This document shows positions 55,093 to 63,915 of a stretch of DNA of 64,000 nt, piece by piece. The stretch spans positions 124,001 to 188,000 of the forward strand of contig NZ_PXNQ02000009.1 in NCBI RefSeq assembly GCF_003007735.2. Direction: 5' to 3'. Source of the DNA: Paracoccus methylarcula (GTDB taxonomy: Bacteria > Pseudomonadota > Alphaproteobacteria > Rhodobacterales > Rhodobacteraceae). The position numbers and the translations under genes are program-made. Under the pieces are notes generated by a model that did no database searches, was not told the origin of the DNA, and worked only from the letters and a program-made list of their open reading frames with translations. Numbering within the stretch: position 1 is the first letter of the stretch; each line of letters begins with the position of its first letter.

Positions 55093-56963
55093 TGGAACTC
55101 ATCGCGCAGAACATGGCGCCGATCATGTTCCTCTCGCTGATCGTCTTCCTGCTTCTCGGCTATCCGGTCGCCTTCGCGCTGGCCGCGAACGGGCTGCTGT
55201 TCTTCGTCGTCGGGGTCGAGTTGGCGCCGCTTTCGGCTGGCACGATCCATCTCGACTGGCCATTGTTGCGGGCGATCCCCGACAGGTTCTTCAACGGGGT
55301 GGTGTCGAACGAGACATTGCTCGCGGTGCCGTTCTTCACCTTCATGGGCATCGTGCTGGAGAAATCCGGCATGGCCGAGGACCTGCTGGACACGATCGGC
55401 CAGCTTTTCGGCCCGGTGCGGGGCGGGCTTGCCTATGCGGTGGTGATCGTCGGTGCGTTGCTGGCCGCGACCACTGGCGTCGTGGCAGCCTCGGTGATCG
55501 CGATGGGGCTGATCTCGCTGCCGATCATGCTGCGCTATGGCTATGACCGACGGATCGCCACGGGGGCAATCGCGGCCTCGGGAACATTGGCGCAGATCAT
55601 CCCGCCCAGCCTGGTGCTGATCGTGCTGGCCGACCAGTTGGGGCGCTCGGTCGGAGACATGTACAAGGGCGCGCTGATCCCCGGGCTGGTGCTGACCGGC
55701 ATCTATCTGGGCTATGTCTTCGTCATGTCGATCATCCGCCCGAACGCGTTGCCTGCGCTGCCGAAAGAGGCGCGGACGCTCGGATCGGGGATCGCGTCGC
55801 TGATCGTCGCGCTGGCGGCGGGTGTCGGGGTCTTCTACCTGGCCTGGACATGGCTGCACCCGGCGCATGGGAATGATGCCGATATCCTGGCCGCCGCATT
55901 GGCGGTGATCGCGGTCTATCTTGCCGCGGTGCTGGACAGGGTGCTGAAAATCGGGGTGATGTCGCATCTGGCCCAGCAGGTCATCATCGTGCTGATCCCT
56001 CCGCTTGCGCTGATCTTCCTGGTGCTGGGCACGATCTTTCTCGGCGTCGCCACCCCGACCGAGGGTGGTGCGATGGGCGCGGTCGGCGCGCTGGTCCTTG
56101 CGGCGGGCAAACGGCGGCTGAACCTGGGCGTCATCAGCCAGGCGCTTGCGGCGACGACGCGGCTTTCGGCCTTCGTGATGTTCATCCTGATCGGTGCACG
56201 GATTTTTTCGCTGACCTTCTACGGCGTCAACGGCCATCTCTGGGTCGAGCATCTGCTGACCTCGCTGCCCGGCGGCGAATACGGTTTCCTGATCGCCGTA
56301 TCGCTGCTGGTCTTCTTCCTGGCCTTCTTTCTCGACTTCTTCGAGCTGGCCTTCATCATCGTGCCGCTTCTGGCGCCTGCCGCCGAAAGCCTCGGCATCG
56401 ACCTGATCTGGTTCGGGGTGATCCTGGGCGTGAACATGCAGACCAGCTTCATGCATCCGCCTTTCGGATTCGCGCTGTTCTACCTGCGTTCGGTCGCACC
56501 GCGGGAGCCCTATGCCGACCGGGTGACGGGGCAGACCATTGCGCCGGTCAAGACCAGCCAGATCTATTGGGGGGCCGTGCCTTTCGTGTGCATCCAGATC
56601 GTGATGATCGCGGTGGTGATCAGCTTTCCACAACTGGTGATGCATTACAAAGGGGCACCGGTTGATACCTCGAATATCCGGATCGAGATTCCCTCGGGCG
56701 GGTTCAATTCCGGCGGCGAAGGCGGCTTCGGTCAACTCGGTGGCCTGGGCGGCTCGCCCTTCGGACAATCGGGCGGCGGGGATGCGGCACCGTCATCGGG
56801 TGGCCTGGGAGAACTGGGTGGCCTTGGCGGCGTGCCGAATTTCGGCGCGCCGCAGGGCGGAGCCGACTCGCCAGAGGAGGGCGGGGCACCGGCAGAGGAA
56901 ACAGGTGAACCGGCAGGCGGGCTTGGCCTTGACGGGCCGCCGCCGGGTCTTGGCGGGAACTGA
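55089..56963 (+). CDS. TRAP transporter large permease (DctM) with glycine-rich tail
   Basis: Large membrane subunit, 624 residues with about 14-16 helices. Signs are VPFFTFMGIVLEKSGMAEDLL and TTGVVAASVIAMGLISLPIMLRYGYD near residue 130, then ASGTLAQIIPPSLVLIVLADQ. The last 90 residues, after SNIRIEIPSGG, are a Gly/Pro/Glu-rich stretch with LGGLGG units and look disordered. No periplasmic binding protein (DctP) gene is adjacent. The substrate is unknown; longer DctM proteins of this class often serve mannitol/2-oxoacid-type substrates, but I cannot assign one. Confidence 0.9.
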   Translation: MMELIAQNMAPIMFLSLIVFLLLGYPVAFALAANGLLFFVVGVELAPLSAGTIHLDWPLLRAIPDRFFNGVVSNETLLAVPFFTFMGIVLEKSGMAEDLLDTIGQLFGPVRGGLAYAVVIVGALLAATTGVVAASVIAMGLISLPIMLRYGYDRRIATGAIAASGTLAQIIPPSLVLIVLADQLGRSVGDMYKGALIPGLVLTGIYLGYVFVMSIIRPNALPALPKEARTLGSGIASLIVALAAGVGVFYLAWTWLHPAHGNDADILAAALAVIAVYLAAVLDRVLKIGVMSHLAQQVIIVLIPPLALIFLVLGTIFLGVATPTEGGAMGAVGALVLAAGKRRLNLGVISQALAATTRLSAFVMFILIGARIFSLTFYGVNGHLWVEHLLTSLPGGEYGFLIAVSLLVFFLAFFLDFFELAFIIVPLLAPAAESLGIDLIWFGVILGVNMQTSFMHPPFGFALFYLRSVAPREPYADRVTGQTIAPVKTSQIYWGAVPFVCIQIVMIAVVISFPQLVMHYKGAPVDTSNIRIEIPSGGFNSGGEGGFGQLGGLGGSPFGQSGGGDAAPSSGGLGELGGLGGVPNFGAPQGGADSPEEGGAPAEETGEPAGGLGLDGPPPGLGGN

Positions 56964-57044
56964 GCGGCAGGGGCGATTCGGCCTCGGCTTGCGCCCTGCC
57001 GGCGTCGTTTCCGCAGAATGGCGGGAAAGGCCGCAAGCGCCGGC

Positions 57045-58076
57045 TTAGCGGGTGATGGCAGCGGGGGAGATCTCGCGCAGGATGCAGGGGATCTCGATCC
57101 TGACATTGCCCGTCGGCGGCGTTTCGACCAGTTCGAAGGTGGTTTCCAGCATGGCCGGGACATTCTGCTCGGTCATGCCGACATTCTGGGGAAGAAGGGC
57201 GGCGAAGGGATCCCAATCGAAACAGCCCAAGCGGATATCACCGGACCCGTGCCGCTGTTCGTTCAGCCAGTGGATCACGCCTTCCAGTGTAATCGTCGAA
57301 TTCACGAACAGGCCGGAGCGATCGGCAAGCGTTTTCGTCGCCATCGCGGCGATGGCCTTGTGCGGCGAGTATCCGGGCATGATGATCTGATCCGGCAGGA
57401 CGGACAGCCCGATTTGCCGATGCGCTGCCCTGAAACCGCGCAACCTTTCGGCCGTGTTGTGATCCTTGCTGCGTCCGCCGATGAACCAGAGGGGTCGGAT
57501 CTCGCCGAAATCGCGTTCCATCCGGGACAGGATCAGCGCCGTCAGATCGCGTGCACCGGTGAAATTGTCTGACACGATCGACGGCGCGTTGCTGCCGGGA
57601 AGATCGAGGTTGATGGCGCGCACGCCCGCCGCCGCGCAGAATTCGCCGATCCGGTCGGGATCGGTGGCGCCGGTGACGATGAGGCATTCGGCCTGGTAGG
57701 AGATCAATTCGCGCGCGGCCTCGAATTCCAGATCCGGGTCGCGTTGCGTGCAGGTTATGACCGGAAACAATCCCCGGGCGCGGGCCATGATCTCGAACTG
57801 CTCGGCAATGGCGCCGAAATAGCGGTTGTCGTATTTCGGAACGATCATGCCGATGATGCGGGATCTCTCGCGCCGCAGCAGGCTGGCTTGCAGGTTCACC
57901 GCGTATCCCTGCTCGGCCGCGATGCGCGAGACGCGTTCGGCCAGCTTTTCACTGATTCGGCGCTTTTTCCAGGTTCCGTTCAGGATTGAACTGACCGCGC
58001 TCGGGCTGGTGCCCGCAATCTCTGCCAGGTCGTAAATCGTTGGTCGCTTTGCGGAATTTCCGTCACTCTCGGCCAT
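57045..58076 (-). CDS. LacI family transcriptional regulator
   Basis: Sugar-responsive repressor, 343 residues. The HTH is at about residues 12-58 (PTIYDLAEIAGTSPSAVSSIL, hinge helix NGTWKKRRISEKLAERV), followed by a periplasmic-binding-type ligand domain (IGMIVPKYDNRYFGAIAEQFE). It is divergent from a pentitol-type cluster and a 24-bp palindrome lies between, so it probably represses that cluster and itself. ATG 58076 (MAESDGNS) is used; the ORF extends in frame to 58172 through the operator. Confidence 0.92.
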   Translation of the reverse strand: MAESDGNSAKRPTIYDLAEIAGTSPSAVSSILNGTWKKRRISEKLAERVSRIAAEQGYAVNLQASLLRRERSRIIGMIVPKYDNRYFGAIAEQFEIMARARGLFPVITCTQRDPDLEFEAARELISYQAECLIVTGATDPDRIGEFCAAAGVRAINLDLPGSNAPSIVSDNFTGARDLTALILSRMERDFGEIRPLWFIGGRSKDHNTAERLRGFRAAHRQIGLSVLPDQIIMPGYSPHKAIAAMATKTLADRSGLFVNSTITLEGVIHWLNEQRHGSGDIRLGCFDWDPFAALLPQNVGMTEQNVPAMLETTFELVETPPTGNVRIEIPCILREISPAAITR

Positions 58077-58124
58077 GTTTCCCCGATCTGAGATGGCGGC
58101 CCAAGACCTGCCGGATACTTCATC

Positions 58125-58154
58125 TTGACAGGAAAGGGTGCTATCTGCAACGAT
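58125..58154 (+). promoter_or_regulatory. Candidate promoter of the pentitol cluster
   Basis: TTGACA (58125-58130) is a perfect -35; after 18 bases, AACGAT (58149-58154) is a 3/6 -10. The palindromic operator begins 8 bases further, about where transcription would start. Confidence 0.5.
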
Positions 58155-58161
58155 GCTACAT

Positions 58162-58185
58162 CGATTGAGCATGCATGCTCAATCG
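58162..58185. promoter_or_regulatory. 24-bp perfect palindrome, likely LacI operator
   Basis: CGATTGAGCATG is followed directly by its reverse complement CATGCTCAATCG. It lies 86 bases upstream of the lacI start and 147 before the binding-protein start, just downstream of a TTGACA promoter, where a bound repressor would block initiation. No second copy was noticed elsewhere in the window. Confidence 0.75.
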
Positions 58186-58331
58186 GTGGCGCTGCCTGGA
58201 GGACGGCGGGAGGGGGAGCGGGGTCTCCATTGGCCATCCGCATTCTGATCGCGTTGCGGCAGGGCCCGGCGCGGCCCGGTTCCCGACCGACGATCCTGCC
58301 GGGTGCTCGGGATAAGTGGAGGAAACACGAG

Positions 58332-59381
58332 ATGAAAATCAGACATTCTATCGCGACCGTTTCGGTCGTGGTGGCCGGGCTTTTCGCCGCGGCTGCCACC
58401 GCCCAGGAGGCGGCCACCGTCGCCTTCCTGATGCCGGACCAGGCATCGACCCGCTATGAAGAGCATGATTTCCCCGGCTTCAAGGCCGCGATGGAAGAGC
58501 TGTGCCCGGATTGCGAGATCGTCTATCAGAACGCCAATGCCGACGCGTCCTTGCAGCAGCAGCAGATCAATTCGGTCATCGCGCAGGGCGCGAAGATCAT
58601 CGTGCTGGACCCGGTGGATTCCTCGGCTGCCGCCGGACTGGTGCAGATCGCCCATAGCCAGGATGTGAAGATCATCGCCTATGACCGTCCGATTCCGGAT
58701 GTGCCCGCCGATTACTACGTCTCTTTCGACAACAAGGGGATCGGTCAGGCCATCGCGCAGTCCCTGGTCGATCACCTGAAGGCCGAGGGCGTGCCCGAGG
58801 GGGCCGGAGTGCTGCAGATCAACGGCTCGCCCACCGATGCGGCGGCGGGGCTGATCCGCGACGGGATCGACGCAGCGCTGGATGGATCCGAATACAAGAC
58901 GCTTGCCGAATATGACACGCCTGACTGGGCTCCGTCCAAGGCGCAGGAATGGGCGGCTGGCCAGATCAACCGCTTTGGCGGCGAGATCACCGGCATCGTC
59001 GCCGCGAATGACGGCACGGCAGGCGGCGCGATCGCGGCGCTGAAGGCGGCGGGGGCCGATCCGCTTCCGCCGGTCACCGGCAATGACGCGACCATCGCGG
59101 CGCTGCAATTGATCATCTCGGGCGATCAGTACAACACGATCTCGAAACCGTCCGAGATCGTGGCGCGCGCCGCCGCCGAAGTGACCACGACCTTCCTGAA
59201 AGGTGAGACGCCGGAGGCCAAGACGACACTTTATGACACGCCGTCCGAACTGTTCGTGCCGGCCGTCGTCACCCGCGAGAACATCAAGGCCGAGATCTTC
59301 GACAAGGGCATCCACACCCCGGAAGAGATCTGCACCGGCGATTATGCCGAAGGCTGCCGGGAACTGGGCATTCTTCAGTAA
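58332..59381 (+). CDS. Sugar ABC transporter substrate-binding protein (XylF/RbsB-like)
   Basis: Periplasmic binding protein of the CUT2 (ribose/xylose) class, 349 residues, with a signal peptide (about 1-24, ending ATAQ). FLMPDQASTRYEEHDFPGFKAAM at the mature N terminus and ASLQQQQINSVIAQGAKIIVLDPVDSSAAA are very close to XylF-type proteins. With the SDR and FGGY kinase genes downstream, a pentitol such as ribitol is the best guess. ATG 58332 follows GGAGGAAACACGAG. Confidence 0.9.
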   Translation: MKIRHSIATVSVVVAGLFAAAATAQEAATVAFLMPDQASTRYEEHDFPGFKAAMEELCPDCEIVYQNANADASLQQQQINSVIAQGAKIIVLDPVDSSAAAGLVQIAHSQDVKIIAYDRPIPDVPADYYVSFDNKGIGQAIAQSLVDHLKAEGVPEGAGVLQINGSPTDAAAGLIRDGIDAALDGSEYKTLAEYDTPDWAPSKAQEWAAGQINRFGGEITGIVAANDGTAGGAIAALKAAGADPLPPVTGNDATIAALQLIISGDQYNTISKPSEIVARAAAEVTTTFLKGETPEAKTTLYDTPSELFVPAVVTRENIKAEIFDKGIHTPEEICTGDYAEGCRELGILQ

Positions 59382-59435
59382 CCGAATGTCACGGCGCGCG
59401 TTCAGGCGCGCGCCGCCATCACGGAGAAACACCGC

Positions 59436-60236
59436 ATGGCCTCAAATCAATCCATCACAGGCGAACCGATCCTCAGGCTGCACGGCGTGTCCAAGCAGTT
59501 CGGGGCGGTTTCGGCGCTGACCGATATCGACCTGGACATCCATGCCGGCGAGGTCGTGGCGCTGGTCGGCGATAACGGCGCCGGAAAATCCACGCTGGTC
59601 AAGACATTGGCCGGAGTGCATCAGCCAACCGCGGGCAGTATCGAGTTCATGGGCAAGCCCGTGACACTGGACAGCCCCGGCACCGCTCTGGATCTGGGCA
59701 TTGCGACCGTCTTCCAGGATCTTGCGCTGTGCGAGAACCTGGACGTGGTCGCCAACCTGTTCCTTGGGCACGAGCTGGCGCCCTGGGCTCTGGACGAGGT
59801 GCAGATGGAGGTGCGCGCCTGGACGTTGTTGCAGGAACTGGCCGCCCGCATCCCCTCGGTCCGTGAACCCATCGCCTCGCTTTCGGGCGGGCAGCGGCAG
59901 ACGGTCGCCATCGCGCGCTCGCTGCTCTTGGAGCCCAAGGTCATCATGCTGGACGAGCCGACCGCCGCGCTTGGCGTCGCGCAGACCGCCGAGGTGCTGA
60001 ACCTGATCGAGCGGGTGCGCGAGCGGGGGCATGGCGTCGTGCTGATCTCGCATAACATGGAGGATGTGCGCGCCGTCGCCGACCGTGTGGTCGTGCTGCG
60101 ATTGGGGCGCAATAACGGCGTTTTCGATGCCGATACCTCGAACGAGGAACTGGTCGCCGCGATTACCGGCGCGTCCGAGAATTCGGTCTCGCGCCGCCGG
60201 GCCCGCAAACTCGAAGAAATGGATCAATCATCATGA
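59436..60236 (+). CDS. Sugar ABC transporter ATP-binding protein (single ATPase domain)
   Basis: CUT2-type ATPase of 266 residues. Walker A GDNGAGKSTLVKTLAG (about 43-58), signature LSGGQRQTVAIAR and Walker B VIMLDEPTAALG are intact. It has one ATPase domain, as in FrcA and some XylG, in contrast to the fused double ATPase RbsA. It ends in a 4-base overlap with the permease gene. Confidence 0.93.
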   Translation: MASNQSITGEPILRLHGVSKQFGAVSALTDIDLDIHAGEVVALVGDNGAGKSTLVKTLAGVHQPTAGSIEFMGKPVTLDSPGTALDLGIATVFQDLALCENLDVVANLFLGHELAPWALDEVQMEVRAWTLLQELAARIPSVREPIASLSGGQRQTVAIARSLLLEPKVIMLDEPTAALGVAQTAEVLNLIERVRERGHGVVLISHNMEDVRAVADRVVVLRLGRNNGVFDADTSNEELVAAITGASENSVSRRRARKLEEMDQSS

Positions 60237-61477
60237 CCGAAGAGAAAAGCTCCACCGCGCTGGACCGGTCCGACAGCCGGGTCCGCCATGACGAAGGCAT
60301 CATCGGTGCGGTCCGCGCCTTCATGGATCGTATTCGTTCGGGTGATCTGGGCATGCTGCCCGTTGCTGTCGGCCTCGTGCTGATCGCGACCGTCTTCACC
60401 TCGCTGAACCCGGTCTTCCTGGCGCCGAACAATCTTGTGAACCTGCTGTTCGATGCCGCGGCCGTCGGTTGCATCTCGCTTGGTGTCGTCTGTGTCCTGC
60501 TGCTGGGGCAGATCGATCTGTCGATCGGCTCGATGAGCGGACTTGCCTCGGCATTGATGGGGGTGCTGTGGGTCAAGATGGGGCTGCCGGTTCCGTTGGC
60601 AATCCTTGCGGCACTGACCGCAGGGGCCGTGACCGGGCTGGTCTATGCCAGCTTCCTGAACCGGTTCGGGATGCCCAGCTTCGTTTCGACACTGGCCGGG
60701 TTGCTGGCGCTGCTGGGGATGCAACTTTACCTGCTCGGCTCTACCGGGTCGATCAATCTCAACTACAATTCGGCCCTGGTCCGCTTTGGCCAGATCCTGA
60801 TCATGCCGGCCTGGCTCAGCTATTTGCTGGCGATCCTGCCGGGGGTGGTCAGCGTCACCATGGGGCTGCGTGCCATGCGCCGTCGGGCCGAGGCCAACCT
60901 GTCCAATCCGGGGCTGAGCGTGCTGCTGGCCAAGGCGGGCCTGCTGACCGTCGCGCTTCTGATCGCCGTGTCATATCTGAACACGGGCCGTGGCGTGCCT
61001 TACATGTTCGGGCTGTTCGTGCTGCTGGTCGTCATCATGAACTATGCGCTGACCCGCACGAAATGGGGCCGCTCGATGTTCGCCGTCGGCGGCAATAGCG
61101 AGGCCGCCCGCCGCGCGGGCATCAATGTCAACCGCATCCGCCTGTCGGCCTTCATGCTGTGTTCGACACTGGCCGCGCTTGGCGGGGTGCTGTCGGCGGC
61201 GCGGCTGGCCTCGTCCAGCCAGCAGGCGGGCACCGGGGACGTGAACCTGAACGCCATCGCGGCAGCGGTGATCGGGGGAACTTCGCTGTTCGGCGGGCGC
61301 GGCTCGGCCTGGTCGGCGCTGCTGGGGGTGCTGGTCATCCAGGCGATCTCGAACGGGCTGACATTGCTCAATCTCAGCTCGTCGCTGCGCTACATGATCA
61401 CCGGCGCGGTTCTGGCCATCGCGGTCATCGTCGACTCGCTGGCCCGCCAATCCCGCGCAAGCCACGGCCGCGCGTGA
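60233..61477 (+). CDS. Sugar ABC transporter permease (XylH-like)
   Basis: Membrane subunit of the CUT2 importer, 414 residues with about 10-12 helices. LLGQIDLSIGSMSGLASALMG and VGGNSEAARRAGINVNRIRLSAFMLC are hallmarks of the BPD_transp_2 family, and AIAAAVIGGTSLFGGRGSAWSAL is the late conserved segment. The N terminus is a 35-residue hydrophilic extension. Confidence 0.93.
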   Translation: MTEEKSSTALDRSDSRVRHDEGIIGAVRAFMDRIRSGDLGMLPVAVGLVLIATVFTSLNPVFLAPNNLVNLLFDAAAVGCISLGVVCVLLLGQIDLSIGSMSGLASALMGVLWVKMGLPVPLAILAALTAGAVTGLVYASFLNRFGMPSFVSTLAGLLALLGMQLYLLGSTGSINLNYNSALVRFGQILIMPAWLSYLLAILPGVVSVTMGLRAMRRRAEANLSNPGLSVLLAKAGLLTVALLIAVSYLNTGRGVPYMFGLFVLLVVIMNYALTRTKWGRSMFAVGGNSEAARRAGINVNRIRLSAFMLCSTLAALGGVLSAARLASSSQQAGTGDVNLNAIAAAVIGGTSLFGGRGSAWSALLGVLVIQAISNGLTLLNLSSSLRYMITGAVLAIAVIVDSLARQSRASHGRA

Positions 61478-61498
61478 CCCGAAGACAGGAGAAAAAAG

Positions 61499-62227
61499 AT
61501 GGCTGAACTGATGACAGGCAAGGTCGCGGCGATCACCGGCGCGGCCTCGGGGATCGGGTTGGAATGCGCGAGAACGCTGCTGGCCGAGGGGGCGACGGTC
61601 GTGCTGATCGACCGGGCCGGGGACCGGCTGGAGAAGTTATGCGCAGAGCTTGGACCGCAGGCGAAACCGCTGGTTGTAGATCTGCTGGACGGTGCGCAGG
61701 TGGACGCGATGGCGGCGCGGATCGAAGAGATCGCCGGGCCGCTGGACATCCTGCATGCCAATGCCGGCGCCTATATCGGCGGGGCGGCGGCCGAGGGCAA
61801 TCCCGATGACTGGGACCGGATGCTGAACCTGAACATCAATGCGGCCTTCCGCTGTGTTCGCGCCGTCCTGCCCGGCATGATCGAACGCAAGAGCGGCGAT
61901 ATCATCTTTACCTCCTCGGTGGCGGGCGTCGTGCCGGTGGTGTGGGAGCCGATCTACACGGCCTCGAAATTCGCGGTGCAGGCCTTTCTGCATGCGACGC
62001 GGCGGCAGGTGTCGCAGCATGGTATCCGCATGGGCGCGGTTCTGCCCGGTCCGGTCGTGACCGCGCTGCTGGACGACTGGCCCAAGGCCAAGATGGAAGA
62101 GGCGCTGGCCAATGGCTCGCTGATGCAACCCGGGGAGGTGGCCGAGGCGGTGCTGTTCATGCTGAGCCGTCCGCGCAATGTCGTCATCCGCGATCTCGTC
62201 ATCCTGCCGAATAGCGTCGATCTGTAA
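61499..62227 (+). CDS. SDR dehydrogenase, probable ribitol 2-dehydrogenase
   Basis: Short-chain dehydrogenase of 242 residues. The cofactor motif is TGAASGIG (13-20); the catalytic core has [19 protein letters not shown] with Ser, Tyr and Lys. The [10 protein letters not shown] and final [14 protein letters not shown] segments resemble ribitol 2-dehydrogenases of alphaproteobacteria. It lies between the importer and the FGGY kinase genes, as expected for ribitol to D-ribulose oxidation. Another polyol is possible. Confidence 0.85.
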   Translation: MAELMTGKVAAITGAASGIGLECARTLLAEGATVVLIDRAGDRLEKLCAELGPQAKPLVVDLLDGAQVDAMAARIEEIAGPLDILHANAGAYIGGAAAEGNPDDWDRMLNLNINAAFRCVRAVLPGMIERKSGDIIFTSSVAGVVPVVWEPIYTASKFAVQAFLHATRRQVSQHGIRMGAVLPGPVVTALLDDWPKAKMEEALANGSLMQPGEVAEAVLFMLSRPRNVVIRDLVILPNSVDL

Positions 62228-62253
62228 CGGCCGGTCATTCACGAGGATTTCCC

Positions 62254-63915
62254 ATGACAGAAGATCAATCCGAAGGCGCGTCGGGTGCCTTGTTCCTTGG
62301 CGTCGATGTCGGCTCGGGCAGTGCGCGTGCGGGCATCTTCGACGCGGCAGGCCGGATGCTTGCGTCAGCCAAGCGCGACATCACCCTGTGGCGCGAGGGC
62401 GCCGAGATCGCCGAGCAATCCAGCGATGATATCTGGTCCGCCGTCTGCGCCTCCGTGCGCGAGGCGGTGGGCAAGGCCGGGATCGATCCGGCGCGCGTGG
62501 CGGGGATCGGCTTTGACGCCACCTGCTCGCTGGTCGTGCTGGGCGAGGGTGGTGCGCCGGTCTCGGTCAGTGCCTCTGGCGATGACGCGCGCAATATCAT
62601 CGTCTGGATGGATCACCGCGCCGTTCGCCAGGCCGAGCGCATCAACGCGATGGGCCATCCGGTGCTGCGCTATGTCGGGGGCGTGATCTCGCCCGAGATG
62701 GAAACACCCAAGATCCTGTGGCTCAAGGAGAACATGCCGCAAAGCTATGGCAGGGCCTGGCAATTCATGGACCTGGCGGATTTCCTGACATGGCGGGCAA
62801 GTGGCGATCTGGCGCGCTCGACCTGCACCGTGACCTGCAAATGGACCTACCTGGCCCATGAGAGCCGGTGGGATCCGGATTATTTCCGGCGGATCGGGTT
62901 GGCCGAACTGGCGGATGAGGATTTCGCCCGGATCGGCCAGCAGGTCGTCGCCCCCGGCACTCCGCTTGGGCAGGGGATGACGGTCGAGGCGGCAGCGGAA
63001 TTGGGGCTTCGTCCGGGAACGCCTGTCGCGGCGGGGCTGATCGACGCTCATGCGGGCGGGATCGGCACGGTCGGGGTCGAGGGCAGGCCGCAGGATAACC
63101 TTGCCTATGTGTTCGGCACATCTTCCTGCACCATGACCTCGACGGACGAACCGGTCTTCGTTCCGGGTGTCTGGGGGCCCTATTACCAGGCGATGGTGCC
63201 GGGATTGTGGCTGAACGAGGGCGGGCAATCCGCCACCGGCGCGGCCATCGACCAACTCCTGTCCTTTCATCCCGCCGTAGCCGAGGCGCGGGAAGCGGCT
63301 GACAAGGCCGGGCAACCGCTTCCCGTCTGGCTGGCCGAACAGGCAAGTGCCGCCACCCCGTCGCTTTCGGCGGCTATCGATCTGGCGGAGGGGCTACATG
63401 TCGTGCCCGAGTTTCTCGGCAACCGCGCTCCCTTCGCCGATCCGCATGCCCGGGCGATGATCGCAGGGCTGGGCATGGAGCGTGATGTCGATAACCTTGT
63501 TGCCCTCTATATCGCGGGGATCGGCGGCATCGGATACGGTTTGCGCCAGATCATCGAGACGCAGGAACAGGCCGGTGCGAGGGTGCGCCGGATCGTGATC
63601 TCGGGCGGAGCGGGAGAGCTTGATATCGTGCGGCAGCTTCTGGCCGATGCGGTGAATATGCCGGTGATGACGGTGACCGCCGAACAGCCGGTTCTGCTGG
63701 GCTCTGCCATTCTCGGGGCATTGGCGGCGGGGCATTTCCCGGACATGCCGCAGGCGATGCGGGCGATGTCGCATATGTCGCGGGAATACCGGCCCGATCA
63801 GGCGGGGGCGCGTCAAGCACATGAGGATCGCTACCGCGCTTTCCGCTGCCTCCAGGAGGCCGGGCGGAGGATCCGGCAAAAGGATTGGTCCGGGGTGCCG
63901 CGGCCATCCGCGTGA
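62254..63915 (+). CDS. FGGY-family pentulose kinase (ribulokinase-like)
   Basis: Sugar kinase of 553 residues. The N-terminal phosphate motif is LGVDVGSGSARAGIFD; further signs are GFDATCSLVVLGEGG, IIVWMDHRA, the FGTSSCTM loop, and VISGGAGELDIVRQLLAD with the adenosine site. Length and motifs match the five-carbon carbohydrate kinase group that includes D-ribulokinase. It would turn D-ribulose into D-ribulose 5-phosphate for the pentose phosphate pathway. It is the last gene of the cluster; after the stop there are 85 bases with no supported gene. Confidence 0.88.
   Translation: MTEDQSEGASGALFLGVDVGSGSARAGIFDAAGRMLASAKRDITLWREGAEIAEQSSDDIWSAVCASVREAVGKAGIDPARVAGIGFDATCSLVVLGEGGAPVSVSASGDDARNIIVWMDHRAVRQAERINAMGHPVLRYVGGVISPEMETPKILWLKENMPQSYGRAWQFMDLADFLTWRASGDLARSTCTVTCKWTYLAHESRWDPDYFRRIGLAELADEDFARIGQQVVAPGTPLGQGMTVEAAAELGLRPGTPVAAGLIDAHAGGIGTVGVEGRPQDNLAYVFGTSSCTMTSTDEPVFVPGVWGPYYQAMVPGLWLNEGGQSATGAAIDQLLSFHPAVAEAREAADKAGQPLPVWLAEQASAATPSLSAAIDLAEGLHVVPEFLGNRAPFADPHARAMIAGLGMERDVDNLVALYIAGIGGIGYGLRQIIETQEQAGARVRRIVISGGAGELDIVRQLLADAVNMPVMTVTAEQPVLLGSAILGALAAGHFPDMPQAMRAMSHMSREYRPDQAGARQAHEDRYRAFRCLQEAGRRIRQKDWSGVPRPSA

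Noticed and set aside
56964..57044. Terminator between dctM and lacI
   Set aside because: A GGCAGGGGCG/CGCCCTGCC pairing exists but with a long loop and no T-run, so I cannot support it firmly.
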